A model generated the notes under the pieces. It was given only the letters and a program-made list of their open reading frames with translations. It was not told where the DNA came from and ran no database searches. DNA of 64,000 bases from NCBI GenBank assembly GCA_963760715.1, contig CAVXDY010000003.1, positions 930,001 through 994,000 of the forward strand, read 5' to 3'. Numbering within the stretch: position 1 is the stretch's first letter; each line of letters opens with the position of its first letter. Shown here piece by piece: positions 47,892-57,719 of the stretch. The translations under genes and the position numbers were made by a program. The stretch comes from CAVXDY01 sp963760715 (GTDB taxonomy: Bacteria > Actinomycetota > Thermoleophilia > Miltoncostaeales > Miltoncostaeaceae).

Positions 47892-49389
47892 GTGGCAGAC
47901 TCGCCCCTCGGGGGTCATCGGCTCCACACCACCCGGGAGCAGGCGGCCACCGTCGCCCTCGGGGTGGCGATGGTCGTCTCCGTGCTCTTCACGAGCCGAC
48001 TCGCCACGAGCTGGTCGTGGTCGTTCGCCCTGACCCTCGTGGTGCTGATGGTCGGCATCGCCGTGTACCTGTCGCGCCCCGGCATCGCCATCGCGGCGAT
48101 CCTCCTGCCGTTCGCCGTGCTGGACGAGGGCACCCCCGACGTCATCCCGGCGTTCCGGTCGCTGAGCAGCACGCTCTACGAGGCGCGCGTCCACGGTTAC
48201 CTCGCTCCGCGCGACATCCTGCTCGTGTTCGCCGCCCTCGCGGCGGCCGCCTGGTTCCCCGCGGCGCCCGACCGCAGCCGGCGGCTGTTCGGGCGCGTGA
48301 CGTGGGTGATGATCGCGACCGGCGGCTGCCTGCTGGGCGGGATGATCGTCGGGATGTACGTCCTGAGCACCACCGCCGGTGCGATCAAGGGGCTGCGGCC
48401 GTTCTACGACTGCGTGCTCGCGGCCTTCGTCGTGTGGAGGGTGCTGCGCTCGATGCCCCGCGCGCGCGCCGAGCGGACGATCCTCGACGGCAGCCTGGTG
48501 GTGGGCGGCATCCTGCTGCTCATCTCCATCGGGCGGATCGCGGGCGTGGCGGGCACCGCGGTCCGGATCGACGGCGTCCCGATCACGTTCTTCGACTCGG
48601 CCGGCCCGTACGTGCTGCTGTGCTGCACGGGCATCTGGGCCGTGGCCTTCACGGAGCGGCGGGTCAGCGGGCGGATGTGGGTCTTTCTGGGCCTGCTGGT
48701 GATCGCAGGGCTGATCGCGGCCATCGCGTCCCAGCGGCGGTCGATCATCGTCGGCTACGCGGTCGGCGCCCTGGCGCTCCTGGTCTTCAACGCGATCCGC
48801 CGCCGCGGCGGGGTGGTTCGCTCGGTGCGCATCTTCGCGGCGGTCATGGGCACGCTCATCCTCACCCTGGTCCTGGTGAGCGTCGCGGTCCCCAAGGCCC
48901 GCGACCTCCTGGTCCAGCGGGCGACCACGGCGCTGTCCGCGGCGCAGGAGTCCAGCTCGACCGACACGTCGCTCCAGTACCGGGTCGACGAGTCGAACGC
49001 GGTCTACGCCCTGGCGGGACAGAACCTGTGGAACGGCATCGGGCCGACGGCCGGCTTCACGCCGATCAACAGCATCTTCCTCCCGACCGATGGGACCTAC
49101 ACGCACAACACGTACTACGCGCTGCCGCTGCGCTACGGCATCTGGGGGATCCTCGGGCTGATCGTCCTCGTGCTCGGCCTCATCCTGCGCATCGGACAGG
49201 GGTCTCTACCGCGATCCGCCCAAGGTGGCGTGGGTGCTCGGGGCCGCGCTGCTGGCGCTGCTGCCGGCCATCGCCACGGCCGCCTTCCTGACCCAGACCG
49301 CGCGCTGGGGCATCGTGGTCGGCGTGATCGTCGGCGCGTTCGACGCGCTCACCGACCCGCCCGAGGAGATCGTGGAGGCCGGGGCGTGA
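47892..49389 (+). pseudogene. O-antigen polymerase/ligase-like membrane protein (Wzy type), one frameshift
   Basis: About 498 aa with 10-12 hydrophobic segments and the large loop of Wzy/WaaL proteins (YRVDESNAVYALAGQNLWNG, then THNTYYALPLRYGIWG). It would polymerise repeat units at the outer membrane face. One extra G in the GGGG run near 49198-49202 shifts the frame. In the corrected frame the protein continues GLYRDPPKVAWVLGAALLAL and ends EEIVEAGA at 49389. As read, the shifted frame runs into the flippase gene, giving a false fusion of about 1000 codons. Confidence 0.82.
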
Positions 49390-50915
49390 GCTCGTCGATC
49401 CCGGCCGAGGTGCCGCCCACGTCGCAGGAGGCGCCCGACCAGGCCGGGGGCCCGGCCCACCAGCTCCCCGACCTCGGGAAGGTCAGCGACCGGCGGGTCG
49501 CGGGGGTGGCCGCGGCCGACCTCGCGGCCCGCGTGGCCACGGTCGCGCTGGGGATCTTCACCACCGCGCTGCTCGCCCGGCACCTCGGGGCGTCCGGCTT
49601 CGCCGCGTTCAACTACGCCATCGCCTGGGGACTGCTGTTCGCCCCGCTGACCGACTTCGGCCTGCGGCAGGCGGCGGTCAACCGGCTCTCGGTGCGGGAG
49701 GTCTCCCCCTCCGAGATCGCCGGCTCGCTGCTGATGCTGCGCGCGATCATGGCCATCGTCTTCGGCACCGTCGCGGCCGTCGTCGCGGTGGCGACGGCTC
49801 CGGACCAGACCGTGGCCATCGGCTCGCTGATCGTCTGCGTCGGGATGATCCTGAGCGTGCCCAGCGCCCTGGCCGCGGTGGTCCAGACCGCCATGAAGCC
49901 GGGCTGGACGATCATCAACAACGCCTCGAGCTCGATCGCGTGGGCGGTCGTCTGCCTGATCATGATCGCGTTCGGAGCGGGCCCGGTCCTGCTCGTGGCG
50001 GGCATCACCATCGCCGGCCTGTTCTCCTCGCTCGTGCAGGCGTGGCTGGCCAAGAAGCTCACGGTCATCGGCCGGCCCACCCGGGCGGCGCTGTCCTCGC
50101 TCCTGCGCCTGAGCATCCCACTGGGCCTGGGCGCGATCGCGGTGGCGGTGTACTACCGCGTTGACTCCATCCTCGTCTACCAGATCTCCGGCTCCCAGGA
50201 GGCCGGCTTCTACGCCGCCGCGTACCGGCTGGTGGACCAGGTGCAGATCATCCCGATCGCCATCGTGGGGGCGCTCTTCCCCCTCATCTCCGAGGCGGCG
50301 GCCAAGAACCCCGAGCGGCTGCGCCGCTTCGTGGGGAGCGCCTGGGAGATCCTCCTGGGCCTGGCCTTCCCCATCGTCGCGATCGGCATGGTGCTGGCCC
50401 ACCCGCTGGCCGGCCTGCTGTTCGGCTCGGAGTTCGAGGGGCCCACGGGAACGGTCCTGATCCTGATCTGGCCGGTCGTCATCGCGATCTTCCTCGGATA
50501 CCTCGGGGGAGCGCTGGTGCCGGCGGTGAACCTGGTGAAGGTGTGGACGTTCATCGCCTTCGGCGGCGCCTTCCTCTGCGTCGCGCTCTGCCTGCTGCTC
50601 ATCCCGCCCTTCGGCGCGAACGGCGCGGCGATCGCGACCGTCGCCACGGAGTACCCCGTCATGATCGCCACGCTGTGGATCACCTGCCGGCGGGCTCACC
50701 TGCACCTGCCGCTGGGGCGGGTGGTGCGGATGCTCATCGCGGCGGCGCTGGCCGGGGGCGTCGCCTATCTGGGCGGGCAGATCTCGCTGTTCCTGGGGAT
50801 CGCGGCGGGCGGGGTGATCTACGTGCTGCTGCTCCAGCTGACCCGGGTGGTGGACGTGCCGGTGCTCCTGCGCGCCATCCGGCGGCCGCGCGAGATGGTG
50901 AAGTCGCTCGGCTGA
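49386..50915 (+). CDS. Polysaccharide flippase (MOP superfamily, Wzx type)
   Basis: A 509-aa membrane protein with about 12-14 segments and the polysaccharide-synthesis signature at the N-terminus: ALLARHLGASGFAAFNYAIA, LTDFGLRQAAVNRL, then YYRVDSILVYQISGSQEAGF. It should flip lipid-linked repeat units across the membrane for the polymerase. The GTG at 49386 (MSSSIPAEVPP) overlaps the stop of the corrected polymerase frame. Its own stop overlaps the next gene (TGATG). Confidence 0.9.
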   Translation: MSSSIPAEVPPTSQEAPDQAGGPAHQLPDLGKVSDRRVAGVAAADLAARVATVALGIFTTALLARHLGASGFAAFNYAIAWGLLFAPLTDFGLRQAAVNRLSVREVSPSEIAGSLLMLRAIMAIVFGTVAAVVAVATAPDQTVAIGSLIVCVGMILSVPSALAAVVQTAMKPGWTIINNASSSIAWAVVCLIMIAFGAGPVLLVAGITIAGLFSSLVQAWLAKKLTVIGRPTRAALSSLLRLSIPLGLGAIAVAVYYRVDSILVYQISGSQEAGFYAAAYRLVDQVQIIPIAIVGALFPLISEAAAKNPERLRRFVGSAWEILLGLAFPIVAIGMVLAHPLAGLLFGSEFEGPTGTVLILIWPVVIAIFLGYLGGALVPAVNLVKVWTFIAFGGAFLCVALCLLLIPPFGANGAAIATVATEYPVMIATLWITCRRAHLHLPLGRVVRMLIAAALAGGVAYLGGQISLFLGIAAGGVIYVLLLQLTRVVDVPVLLRAIRRPREMVKSLG

Positions 50916-52006
50916 TGCGGCTGGTCATCCTCACGCCCAGCGATCCCGAGAGCCCCGGGGGCATCGAGCGGTTCACGCAGACGCTCACCCCGCTGCTGCG
51001 CGACCGCGGCTGGGAGATCGAGACCTACTGGTGCGAGGACGGCGACCGCGACGTGCCCGGCGGCATCGACAAGCTCGGCGTGGCCGGCGCCACGGCCGCC
51101 CTGCGCGTGGCCCGGCGCCATCGCGAGGCCATCGCCGGCGCCGGCGCCGTGCTGGCCAACGGCGTCATGGGCTGGCCGGTGCGGCACCCGCGCATGGCGG
51201 TGGTCTTCCACGGGAACTACGCGGGCTACGCGAAGGCGATCCGATCCACGATCTCACCGGCCGAGTACGTGCGCACCCGCTACGTCCACGGGGGACTCAT
51301 GGCCGTGGGCGGAGCGCGGGGCATCCCGGTCGAGGTGTCACGGACCGCCGCGGGCGAGATCCGCCGCTACTACGGTTTCCGGCGTGTGGTGGTCATCGAG
51401 AACGGCATCACGCCGGGCACCTTCGCGGGCGGCGACGGCGAGGCCGCGCGCCGGCGCCACGACCTGCCGCCCGGGCCGCTGGTGCTGTTCGCGGGCCGCC
51501 TGGAGTACCGGAAGGGCGCCGACGTGCTCGAGGAGCTCCCGGCGCGCCTGCCCGAGGGCGCGACCCTCGTCGTGTGCGGCCCGCGGCCCCTGGAGCGGCC
51601 GGGCGTGGTGAACCTGGGCCACCAGGGCCCCGACGAGATCCGGGATCTCTACGCCGCGGCGGCGGTGTCGGCCCAGCCGACGCGCCACGAGGGGTCGAGT
51701 TTCGCCCTGATCGAGGCCCAGGACGCGGGGCTGCCGCTGGTGACCTGCCGCCAGGGCCACGTGGCGGAGATGCTCGAGCGCGAGCCCGCGCTGCGACCCA
51801 CGGTCATCCCGAGCCTCGAGGCCGGGGCCTTCGCCGACCGGGTGCGGTTGCTGCTGGAGGATCACGACCTGGCCCAGCAGGTCGCCGACGCGGGGCAGCG
51901 CTACGTGCGCCGTTACCACGACGCCCAGACGATGGCCGACCACTACGACGTGCTGCTGCGCGGCGGCGGGTACTGGAAGCCGGCGGAGAACGGGAGGGTG
52001 GGGTGA
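50915..52006 (+). CDS. GT4-family glycosyltransferase
   Basis: A 363-aa GT-B enzyme starting MRLVILTPSDPESPGGIERF. The C-domain has LVLFAGRLEYRKGADVLEEL and the donor site PTRHEGSSFALIEAQDAGLP, an EX7E-like variant. VIENGITPGTF is the inter-domain junction. It overlaps the flippase stop. Cytoplasmic, adding a sugar to the repeat unit; donor unknown. Confidence 0.88.
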   Translation: MRLVILTPSDPESPGGIERFTQTLTPLLRDRGWEIETYWCEDGDRDVPGGIDKLGVAGATAALRVARRHREAIAGAGAVLANGVMGWPVRHPRMAVVFHGNYAGYAKAIRSTISPAEYVRTRYVHGGLMAVGGARGIPVEVSRTAAGEIRRYYGFRRVVVIENGITPGTFAGGDGEAARRRHDLPPGPLVLFAGRLEYRKGADVLEELPARLPEGATLVVCGPRPLERPGVVNLGHQGPDEIRDLYAAAAVSAQPTRHEGSSFALIEAQDAGLPLVTCRQGHVAEMLEREPALRPTVIPSLEAGAFADRVRLLLEDHDLAQQVADAGQRYVRRYHDAQTMADHYDVLLRGGGYWKPAENGRVG

Positions 52007-53250
52007 CCCCGGAGCCCGCCCGGCGCCTGCATCTGGCGGTCGTCCCCCACAACCCGGTCCTGCCGCTCGACAACGGCGGCAAGATCCGGAACTTCCACCT
52101 GTTCCACGCCCTCGCGAAGCGCCATCGCGTGAGCCTGCTGATGACGCAGCCCCCGCCCGAGCCCCAGCTGCAGGAGCTGCGCGACGCCGGCATGAGCCCC
52201 ATCTCGCTGCCGAAGCCCGAGCTGCGCCACGCGACCTACCTGCGCAACCTGGCGCACGGCGTGCCCGTGGACTTCGCCGTCCAGGGGAACCCCTCGGTGG
52301 CGGGCTGGCTGCGCCGCCATTCCGGCGAGATCGACCTCATCCTGGTCGGCTCCATCGGCCCCACCGTGAACGTGCCGCGGAATCTCGGGGTGCCCCTCGT
52401 GGTGGACACCCACAACATCGAGTGGGCGCGGCGGGCCAGCGACATCGCCACCGAGGCCGACCCTCGCCGGCGGCTGCGGCGCCGCGTGATGGGCGCCGGC
52501 ACGGGGCGCTTCGAGCGCCGCGTCCTGCGGGCGTGCGATCGCGTCTACGTGTGCTCGACCGACGAGGAGGCGATGCTGCGGGCCGTCGGCATCGACCGGG
52601 TGGTCGTCGTCCCCAACGGGGTCGACCTGGAGGGCATCCGCCCCCGCCCCGAGCCGCCCGAGGGCGACGTCGTGCTCTTCCCGGGCGACCTGGGCTACCC
52701 GCCCAACATCGTGGCGAGCACCTGGATCGCCGACGAGATCGCGGGCGCCATCCGGGCCCGCACCGATCGCTGCCGGCTCGTGGTGGCCGGGCGCGACGCA
52801 TCCCCCGAGCTGCGCGCGCGCCTCGCTGCCGCGGATGTCCAGGTCCGGTCCCCCGTGGCCGACATGGGAGAGATGCTCGCCGAGTCGTCGATCGTGCTCG
52901 TGCCCCTGAAGGGCGGGGGCGGCACGCGGCTCAAGATCCTCGAGGCCTTCGGCGCCGGCCGAGCCGTGGTCTCCACCCGGCTCGGAGCGGAGGGCATCCG
53001 GGCCGAGGACGGACGTCACCTGCTCATCGCCGACACGCCGCAGGAGATCGCCGACGCCGTGGCCGGCCTGCTGGCGGATCCCGCTCGGCGCCAGGAGCTG
53101 GCGGCGGCGGCGCGGCGCCTCGCCGAGGAGCGCTACGGCTGGGCCGCCATCGGCGCCGGCATGGCCGACGACCTCGAGGCGCTGGTGACCGGCGGCCCCT
53201 CCCCGGGCCTTGCCGCGGCGACGGGCGCCCGGCCGAGGAGCGCGGCGTGA
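52003..53250 (+). CDS. GT4-family glycosyltransferase
   Basis: A 415-aa GT-B enzyme. The N-domain shows NPVLPLDNGGKIRNFHLFHA and PLVVDTHNIEWARRAS. The C-domain has VVVVPNGVDLEGI, VLFPGDLGYPPNI, LVPLKGGGGTRLKILEAFGA and GRAVVSTRLGAEGI, as in the TuaH/sugar-transferase PEP-CTERM-like branch. GTG start inside a GTGA overlap; the stop overlaps the next gene likewise. Confidence 0.88.
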   Translation: MTPEPARRLHLAVVPHNPVLPLDNGGKIRNFHLFHALAKRHRVSLLMTQPPPEPQLQELRDAGMSPISLPKPELRHATYLRNLAHGVPVDFAVQGNPSVAGWLRRHSGEIDLILVGSIGPTVNVPRNLGVPLVVDTHNIEWARRASDIATEADPRRRLRRRVMGAGTGRFERRVLRACDRVYVCSTDEEAMLRAVGIDRVVVVPNGVDLEGIRPRPEPPEGDVVLFPGDLGYPPNIVASTWIADEIAGAIRARTDRCRLVVAGRDASPELRARLAAADVQVRSPVADMGEMLAESSIVLVPLKGGGGTRLKILEAFGAGRAVVSTRLGAEGIRAEDGRHLLIADTPQEIADAVAGLLADPARRQELAAAARRLAEERYGWAAIGAGMADDLEALVTGGPSPGLAAATGARPRSAA

Positions 53251-54398
53251 CCGAGTTCCTGGGCGATTACATCGTGGTGGAGTGGTCCGGCGGCGGCGGG
53301 ATCGGCCACTACTCGTTCCTGCTCACCGACGCGCTCGCGCGCGCGGGGCTCCCGGCCGTGCTGGCGACCCGCGAGGGCCACGAGCTCGAGGGCCGGCTTC
53401 CCCAGGCGGGCCGCATCGCGTCGCTGTGGCGACGGGCCCCCCGGCGGCTGTCCGGCAAGCTGCGGATGGCGTTCATCGCCCTCACCTGGGTGCTCGGCTG
53501 GCTGCGGGTCGTGGGCATGGCCCTGCGGGGCCGCGCGATGGGCCGGCCGGTGATCGTGCACGTGCAGGCGCCCGAGAGCACCGCCGAGCTGGTGTTCCTG
53601 GCCATCCTGCGGGTCGTCTCGCACCGGCTGGTCATCACCGCCCACAACGCCGTCCCGCACGACAGCCCGGGCATCGGCCGCATGCTGCACCGCGCCACCT
53701 ACCGCCTGCCCCACCTGATCATCACCCAGACCCCGGGCGAGGCCGAGGTCGTGCGCCGCCTGGCGGGGCGGGGCGCGCGCATCGGCGTGGTGGCGCACGG
53801 CACCTACGGGCCGATCGCGGACGCCTTCCCCAGCCCCGCCCAGGTCGCGGGGGACGGCGGGACGCGGGTGGCCCACCTGGGCTCGCTGCGGCCCTACAAG
53901 GGCTTCGACACCGTGGTGGCGGCGTTCGGCCGGGCCCTGACCGACGACTCCTCGCTGCACCTGCGCGTGGTTGGCCGCGCCTCCGACGAGCCGGCGGTGC
54001 GCGAGCTGCTGGACCGGCTCCCCCCCGACGCCGTCTCGTTCGACCTGCGCTACCTGACGATCGACGAGCTGGTGGGAGAGGCGCGCGCGGCCGACGTGCT
54101 CCTGCTGGGGCACCGACGCGCGTCCGAGAGCGGCATCCTGCACCTGGCGCTCGCCGCGGGCACGCCGGTCGTGGGACCCGACATCGCGGGCATCGGGCGC
54201 CTGCTGGCCGGCAGGTCCGAGTGGCTCTACCCGCCGGCCGACGTGGACGCGGCGGCGGAGGCCATCGCGTGCGTCCTGCGCGAGACCCGGGCCGACCGGG
54301 CGGGCACGCGCGCCGCCGCACGCGCCATCGCCGACGACTCGGCCCCGAGCTGGGACGCGGTCGCCGCCCAGCACCTGGCCCTCTTGAAGGAAACGTGA
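53247..54398 (+). CDS. Glycosyltransferase, GT-B fold
   Basis: A 383-aa glycosyltransferase with GGGGIGHYSFLLTDALARAG near the start, VHVQAPESTAELVFLAILR, VITAHNAVPHDSPG, then the C-domain ARVAHLGSLRPYKGFDTVVA-type strand (here TRVAHLGSLRPYKG) and SESGILHLALAAGTPVVG. The helix around residues 75-92 (FIALTWVLGWLRVVGMAL) suggests membrane association. GTG start coupled to the preceding gene. Confidence 0.85.
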   Translation: MTEFLGDYIVVEWSGGGGIGHYSFLLTDALARAGLPAVLATREGHELEGRLPQAGRIASLWRRAPRRLSGKLRMAFIALTWVLGWLRVVGMALRGRAMGRPVIVHVQAPESTAELVFLAILRVVSHRLVITAHNAVPHDSPGIGRMLHRATYRLPHLIITQTPGEAEVVRRLAGRGARIGVVAHGTYGPIADAFPSPAQVAGDGGTRVAHLGSLRPYKGFDTVVAAFGRALTDDSSLHLRVVGRASDEPAVRELLDRLPPDAVSFDLRYLTIDELVGEARAADVLLLGHRRASESGILHLALAAGTPVVGPDIAGIGRLLAGRSEWLYPPADVDAAAEAIACVLRETRADRAGTRAAARAIADDSAPSWDAVAAQHLALLKET

Positions 54399-54441
54399 CG
54401 GCCGCCCGGGCCCCACGGGCCCGGGGGCTGAGAGGAGCATC

Positions 54442-55569
54442 GTGAGGATCCTGATGATCAGCCACGCCTATGTCTCGGTCGAGCTCGCGCAGGCCAAGGC
54501 CCGCGAGCTGGCCCGGCGCCCGGGCCTGGACGTGACCGTGGTCGCCCCGTCGCGGTTCTTCGAGCTCGGGCGCTGGATGCAGGCCGAGCGGCCGGCCGAT
54601 CCCGGGTACCGGCTGGAGGTGCTGCCCGTGGCCCTCCCCCTGGTCCGCGGCCAGCGGCACCTCTACTTCTATCCGCGCGGCCTGGTGCGGCTGATGCGCT
54701 CCGTGCGCCCCGACATCGTGGACCTCTGGGAGGAGCCCTACAGCGCCGTGAGCACCCAGGTGGTGCTGGCCCGCCGGGCGGTCGCCCGCCACGCCCCGCT
54801 GGTGATGAACCCCAGCCAGCAGGCCGTCAAGCGCCAGCCGCCACCGTTCCGCTGGGGCGAGAGGCTGGTGGTGAACGACACCCGCTACGTCGTGGGCCGC
54901 AGCCGCGAGTCGATCGAGGTCTTCGAGGCCAAGGGCTACCGCGGGCCCTCGGCGGTCATCGGCCACGGCATCGAGCTGGGCTTCCTGGGACCGCGCGACA
55001 AGGCCGAGTCGCGCCGCGAGCTGGGCCTGACCCACGAGGGCCCCATCGTCGCGATCGTGGGGCGCCTCGTCCCCGACAAGGCCGTCGACGTGCTGCTCGA
55101 GGCCGTCGCCCGCATGTCCGGCGTGGGCGCCCTGGTCGTGGGCCAGGGTCCCGAGGAGGGCGCCCTGCGCGCCCAGGCCGAGCGCCTCGGCATCGCCGAC
55201 CGGGTCTGGTTCCACGGGCCGCTCCCGATCGAGCGGGTGGGCGTCGCCTTCACCGCCGCGGACGTGGTGGCCATGCCGTCCCGCCACGAGCCCTGGGGCC
55301 GGGTGGCGATCGAGGCGATGGCCTGCGAGGTGCCCCTGGTCGTGGGCGGAGGGCACCTGCCCGCCCTGGTCGGCGAGCACGCCCGCGTGGTGCGGCCCGA
55401 CGACGTGGCGGGCCTCGAGGCGGCCCTGCGCGAGGCCATCGACGAGCCCGAGCCGGCGCGCGGCGCGCGCCTGGCCCGGGCGCGCGAGCACGCCGCCACC
55501 TTCTCCTGGAAGGCGCTCGCCGAGCGCTGGCAGGCCGTCTACGACGAGGTCGGGAGGACGCGGGCATGA
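54442..55569 (+). CDS. GT4-family glycosyltransferase
   Basis: A 375-aa GT-B enzyme starting MRILMISHAYVSVELAQAKA. VDLWEEPYSAVSTQVV is in the N-domain. IVAIVGRLVPDKAVDVLLEA and the donor site SRHEPWGRVAIEAMACEVPL (EX7E) are in the C-domain. The GTG start has AGAGGAG a few bases upstream. One of the few genes in the operon with a gap (43 bp) before it. Stop overlaps the next start (ATGA). Confidence 0.9.
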   Translation: MRILMISHAYVSVELAQAKARELARRPGLDVTVVAPSRFFELGRWMQAERPADPGYRLEVLPVALPLVRGQRHLYFYPRGLVRLMRSVRPDIVDLWEEPYSAVSTQVVLARRAVARHAPLVMNPSQQAVKRQPPPFRWGERLVVNDTRYVVGRSRESIEVFEAKGYRGPSAVIGHGIELGFLGPRDKAESRRELGLTHEGPIVAIVGRLVPDKAVDVLLEAVARMSGVGALVVGQGPEEGALRAQAERLGIADRVWFHGPLPIERVGVAFTAADVVAMPSRHEPWGRVAIEAMACEVPLVVGGGHLPALVGEHARVVRPDDVAGLEAALREAIDEPEPARGARLARAREHAATFSWKALAERWQAVYDEVGRTRA

Positions 55570-56753
55570 GACGACCCCACGCTCCGGTGCGCTGCGCCTT
55601 CATCAACCACTACACGGGCTACGGGGGCGCCGAGCTGATGCTGCTGACCCTGCTGGAGCGCATCGACCGCTCCCGCGTGGCGCCGATCCTCATCACCCCC
55701 GGCGAGGGCCTCCTCACCGAGGGGGCCCGCGAGCTGGGCGTGGAGACCGTCGTCGTGCCGGTCTCGCCCGCGCTGCTCGACGTGGCGCGCGGCGGCGCCG
55801 GCTCGCGCCTGGGCGCGGTGTCCGCGGTGGGGGCGCTGCCCGTCGCGGCCGTGCGGCTGGCCCGGGCGATCTCGCGCGTCAAGGCCGACGTGGTGGTCAC
55901 CAACAGCGCCAAGGCCCACGTCTACGGGAGCCTCGCCGGCCGCCTGGCGCGGCGGCCCGTGGTGTGGAGGATCCACGACACGATGGACTCACCCGACTTC
56001 GGCGGATCCACACGGCGGCTGCTGCTCACCATCGGCCGCCGGATCCCGGCGCTCGTGCTGAGCGTGTCCGATTCCACCGGCCTCCCCCTGATCGCCGGCG
56101 GAATCCCGCGGGAGCGGGTGACCACGCTCTACAACGGCATCGACCTCACGACGCTGCGCGCCGGCGCCGACGGGGTGCCGTCCGCCCCCGACGGCCTCGC
56201 CCGGGTGGGCTCGATCGGCCGCCTCACGCCCCTGAAGGGCCACGCCGTGGTGATCGACGCGGCCGCCCGCCTGGTGAAGCGCGGCGTGGAGGCCCGCTTC
56301 ATCATCGCCGGCGCCCAGGCGCGCGAGGCCCCGACCCACCTCGCCGACCTCCGCGCCCGGGCCGAGCGCCTGGGGATCGCGGACCGGGTGGAGCTGATCT
56401 CGCCGTTCGACGACCTGGCCGTTCTCCTGACCGGCCTCGACGTGGTGGTGCACGCCTCGGTGCTGCCCGATTCCCTGCCCACCACGGTCATCGAGGCGAT
56501 GGCGCTGGGCAAGCCGGTGGTGGCCACCGCCCTCGGCGGGGTGCCCGAGCTGATCCGCGACACCGAGACCGGGTTCCTGATCCCGCCGGACGACGCGGGC
56601 CGGATGGCGGATGCGGTGGAGGAGGTGCTCGCCGCACCCGAGCGGCGCGCGGCCGTGGGCGAGGCGGCCTACGTGGAGGCGACGGCGCGTTTCGACGTGG
56701 GGGTCTTCGTCAACTCGTTCGCGGGCCACATCGAGCACGTCGCGGCCGCGTAG
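55566..56753 (+). CDS. GT4-family glycosyltransferase
   Basis: A 395-aa GT-B enzyme with FINHYTGYGGAELMLLTLLE near the start, VVWRIHDTMDSPDFGG in the N-domain, TTLYNGIDLTTL at the junction and VGSIGRLTPLKGHAVVIDAA in the C-domain. The donor site is VLPDSLPTTVIEAMALGKPV. Last of six glycosyltransferases in the operon; the sugar-nucleotide genes follow after a 162-bp gap. Confidence 0.9.
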   Translation: MRRPHAPVRCAFINHYTGYGGAELMLLTLLERIDRSRVAPILITPGEGLLTEGARELGVETVVVPVSPALLDVARGGAGSRLGAVSAVGALPVAAVRLARAISRVKADVVVTNSAKAHVYGSLAGRLARRPVVWRIHDTMDSPDFGGSTRRLLLTIGRRIPALVLSVSDSTGLPLIAGGIPRERVTTLYNGIDLTTLRAGADGVPSAPDGLARVGSIGRLTPLKGHAVVIDAAARLVKRGVEARFIIAGAQAREAPTHLADLRARAERLGIADRVELISPFDDLAVLLTGLDVVVHASVLPDSLPTTVIEAMALGKPVVATALGGVPELIRDTETGFLIPPDDAGRMADAVEEVLAAPERRAAVGEAAYVEATARFDVGVFVNSFAGHIEHVAAA

Positions 56754-56915
56754 CAGGTGGGCGGCCGCCCGTCGTCCAAGTCGACAGGCGCAGACCTGCC
56801 CTCGTGGGTGGGTCGTCCTCTGGTCCTCCGGTTGATGGTTCTCTGCAGACGAGCCGATAGCTTCGAGAGAGAAAGCCACGCGGACCACGGCACGACGACG
56901 ACCTCAAGGACGAAA

Positions 56916-57719
56916 ATGGGTTCAGACCTGAAGATGCTCACGAACGAGCGACCTGCCCGGCGCAGCCGGCCCAAACGCCCCCACGCCGTCATCCTGGCGG
57001 GAGGCAAGGGCACGCGCCTGGCCCCTCTGACGACCGTGCTCCCCAAGCCGCTGATGCCGCTCGGCGAGGGCCCGATCCTCGACGTGCTGCTCCGGCAGCT
57101 CGCCGTCCAGGGCTGGCGCGAGGTCACCCTCGCGGTGGGCCACATGGCCAACCTGATCCGCGCGTACTGCGGCAACGGCTCGCGCTACGGGCTCAAGATC
57201 CGCTACCTCGAGGAGGAGGAGCCGCTCGGAACCGTCGGCCCGCTGGCGTTCCTGCCCCCGGCCGCCCGGCAGCGCCCCGTGCTCGTGATGAACGGGGACC
57301 TCCTCACCAGCCTGAAGTTCACCGACCTCGTGGCCGCCCACGTCGCCAGCGGGGCGACCGCCTCGATCGCGGTCCAGCGCCGCGACGTGCAGATGGAGTT
57401 CGGCGTCATGGACCTCGGCGACCAGGTGGGCGACACCCGCCAGATCCTGAACTACCGGGAGAAGCCGCTCCTCGAGGCCACGGTCTCGATGGGCGTGTAC
57501 GTCTTCGAGCCCGAGGCCGTCGATCTCATCGAGCCCGGCCTGCGCCTCGACCTGCCCGAGCTGGTGCTGCGCCTGCTGGAGCGCGGCGACAAGGTGGCCG
57601 GCTACCCGTTCGACGGGTACTGGCTCGACATCGGTCGCCACAGCGACTACCAGAAGGCCCTCGACGACTACGAGCAGATGAAGCACGCGCTCCTGGCTCC
57701 CTCGGAGGCGATGCGATGA
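56916..57719 (+). CDS. Sugar-1-phosphate nucleotidylyltransferase
   Basis: A 267-aa NTP-transferase that activates a sugar-1-phosphate. The signature HAVILAGGKGTRLAPLTTVL with PKPLMPLG holds the nucleotide-binding loop and catalytic lysine region. VLVMNGDLLTSL carries the metal-binding Asp, and GYWLDIGRHSDYQKALDDYE is the usual end. Closest in feel to mannose-1-P guanylyl- or heptose-1-P transferases; the nucleotide cannot be fixed. The ATG at 56916 has AAGGA before it; upstream in-frame codons are non-coding in character. The stop overlaps the aminotransferase gene. Confidence 0.9.
   Translation: MGSDLKMLTNERPARRSRPKRPHAVILAGGKGTRLAPLTTVLPKPLMPLGEGPILDVLLRQLAVQGWREVTLAVGHMANLIRAYCGNGSRYGLKIRYLEEEEPLGTVGPLAFLPPAARQRPVLVMNGDLLTSLKFTDLVAAHVASGATASIAVQRRDVQMEFGVMDLGDQVGDTRQILNYREKPLLEATVSMGVYVFEPEAVDLIEPGLRLDLPELVLRLLERGDKVAGYPFDGYWLDIGRHSDYQKALDDYEQMKHALLAPSEAMR

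Noticed and set aside
47892..50915. A single 1007-codon polymerase-flippase fusion
   Set aside because: Joining depends on one extra G near 49200. The corrected frame ends normally at 49389 and the flippase has its own GTG at 49386. The joining stretch (Gly/Arg-rich) is not membrane-protein-like.
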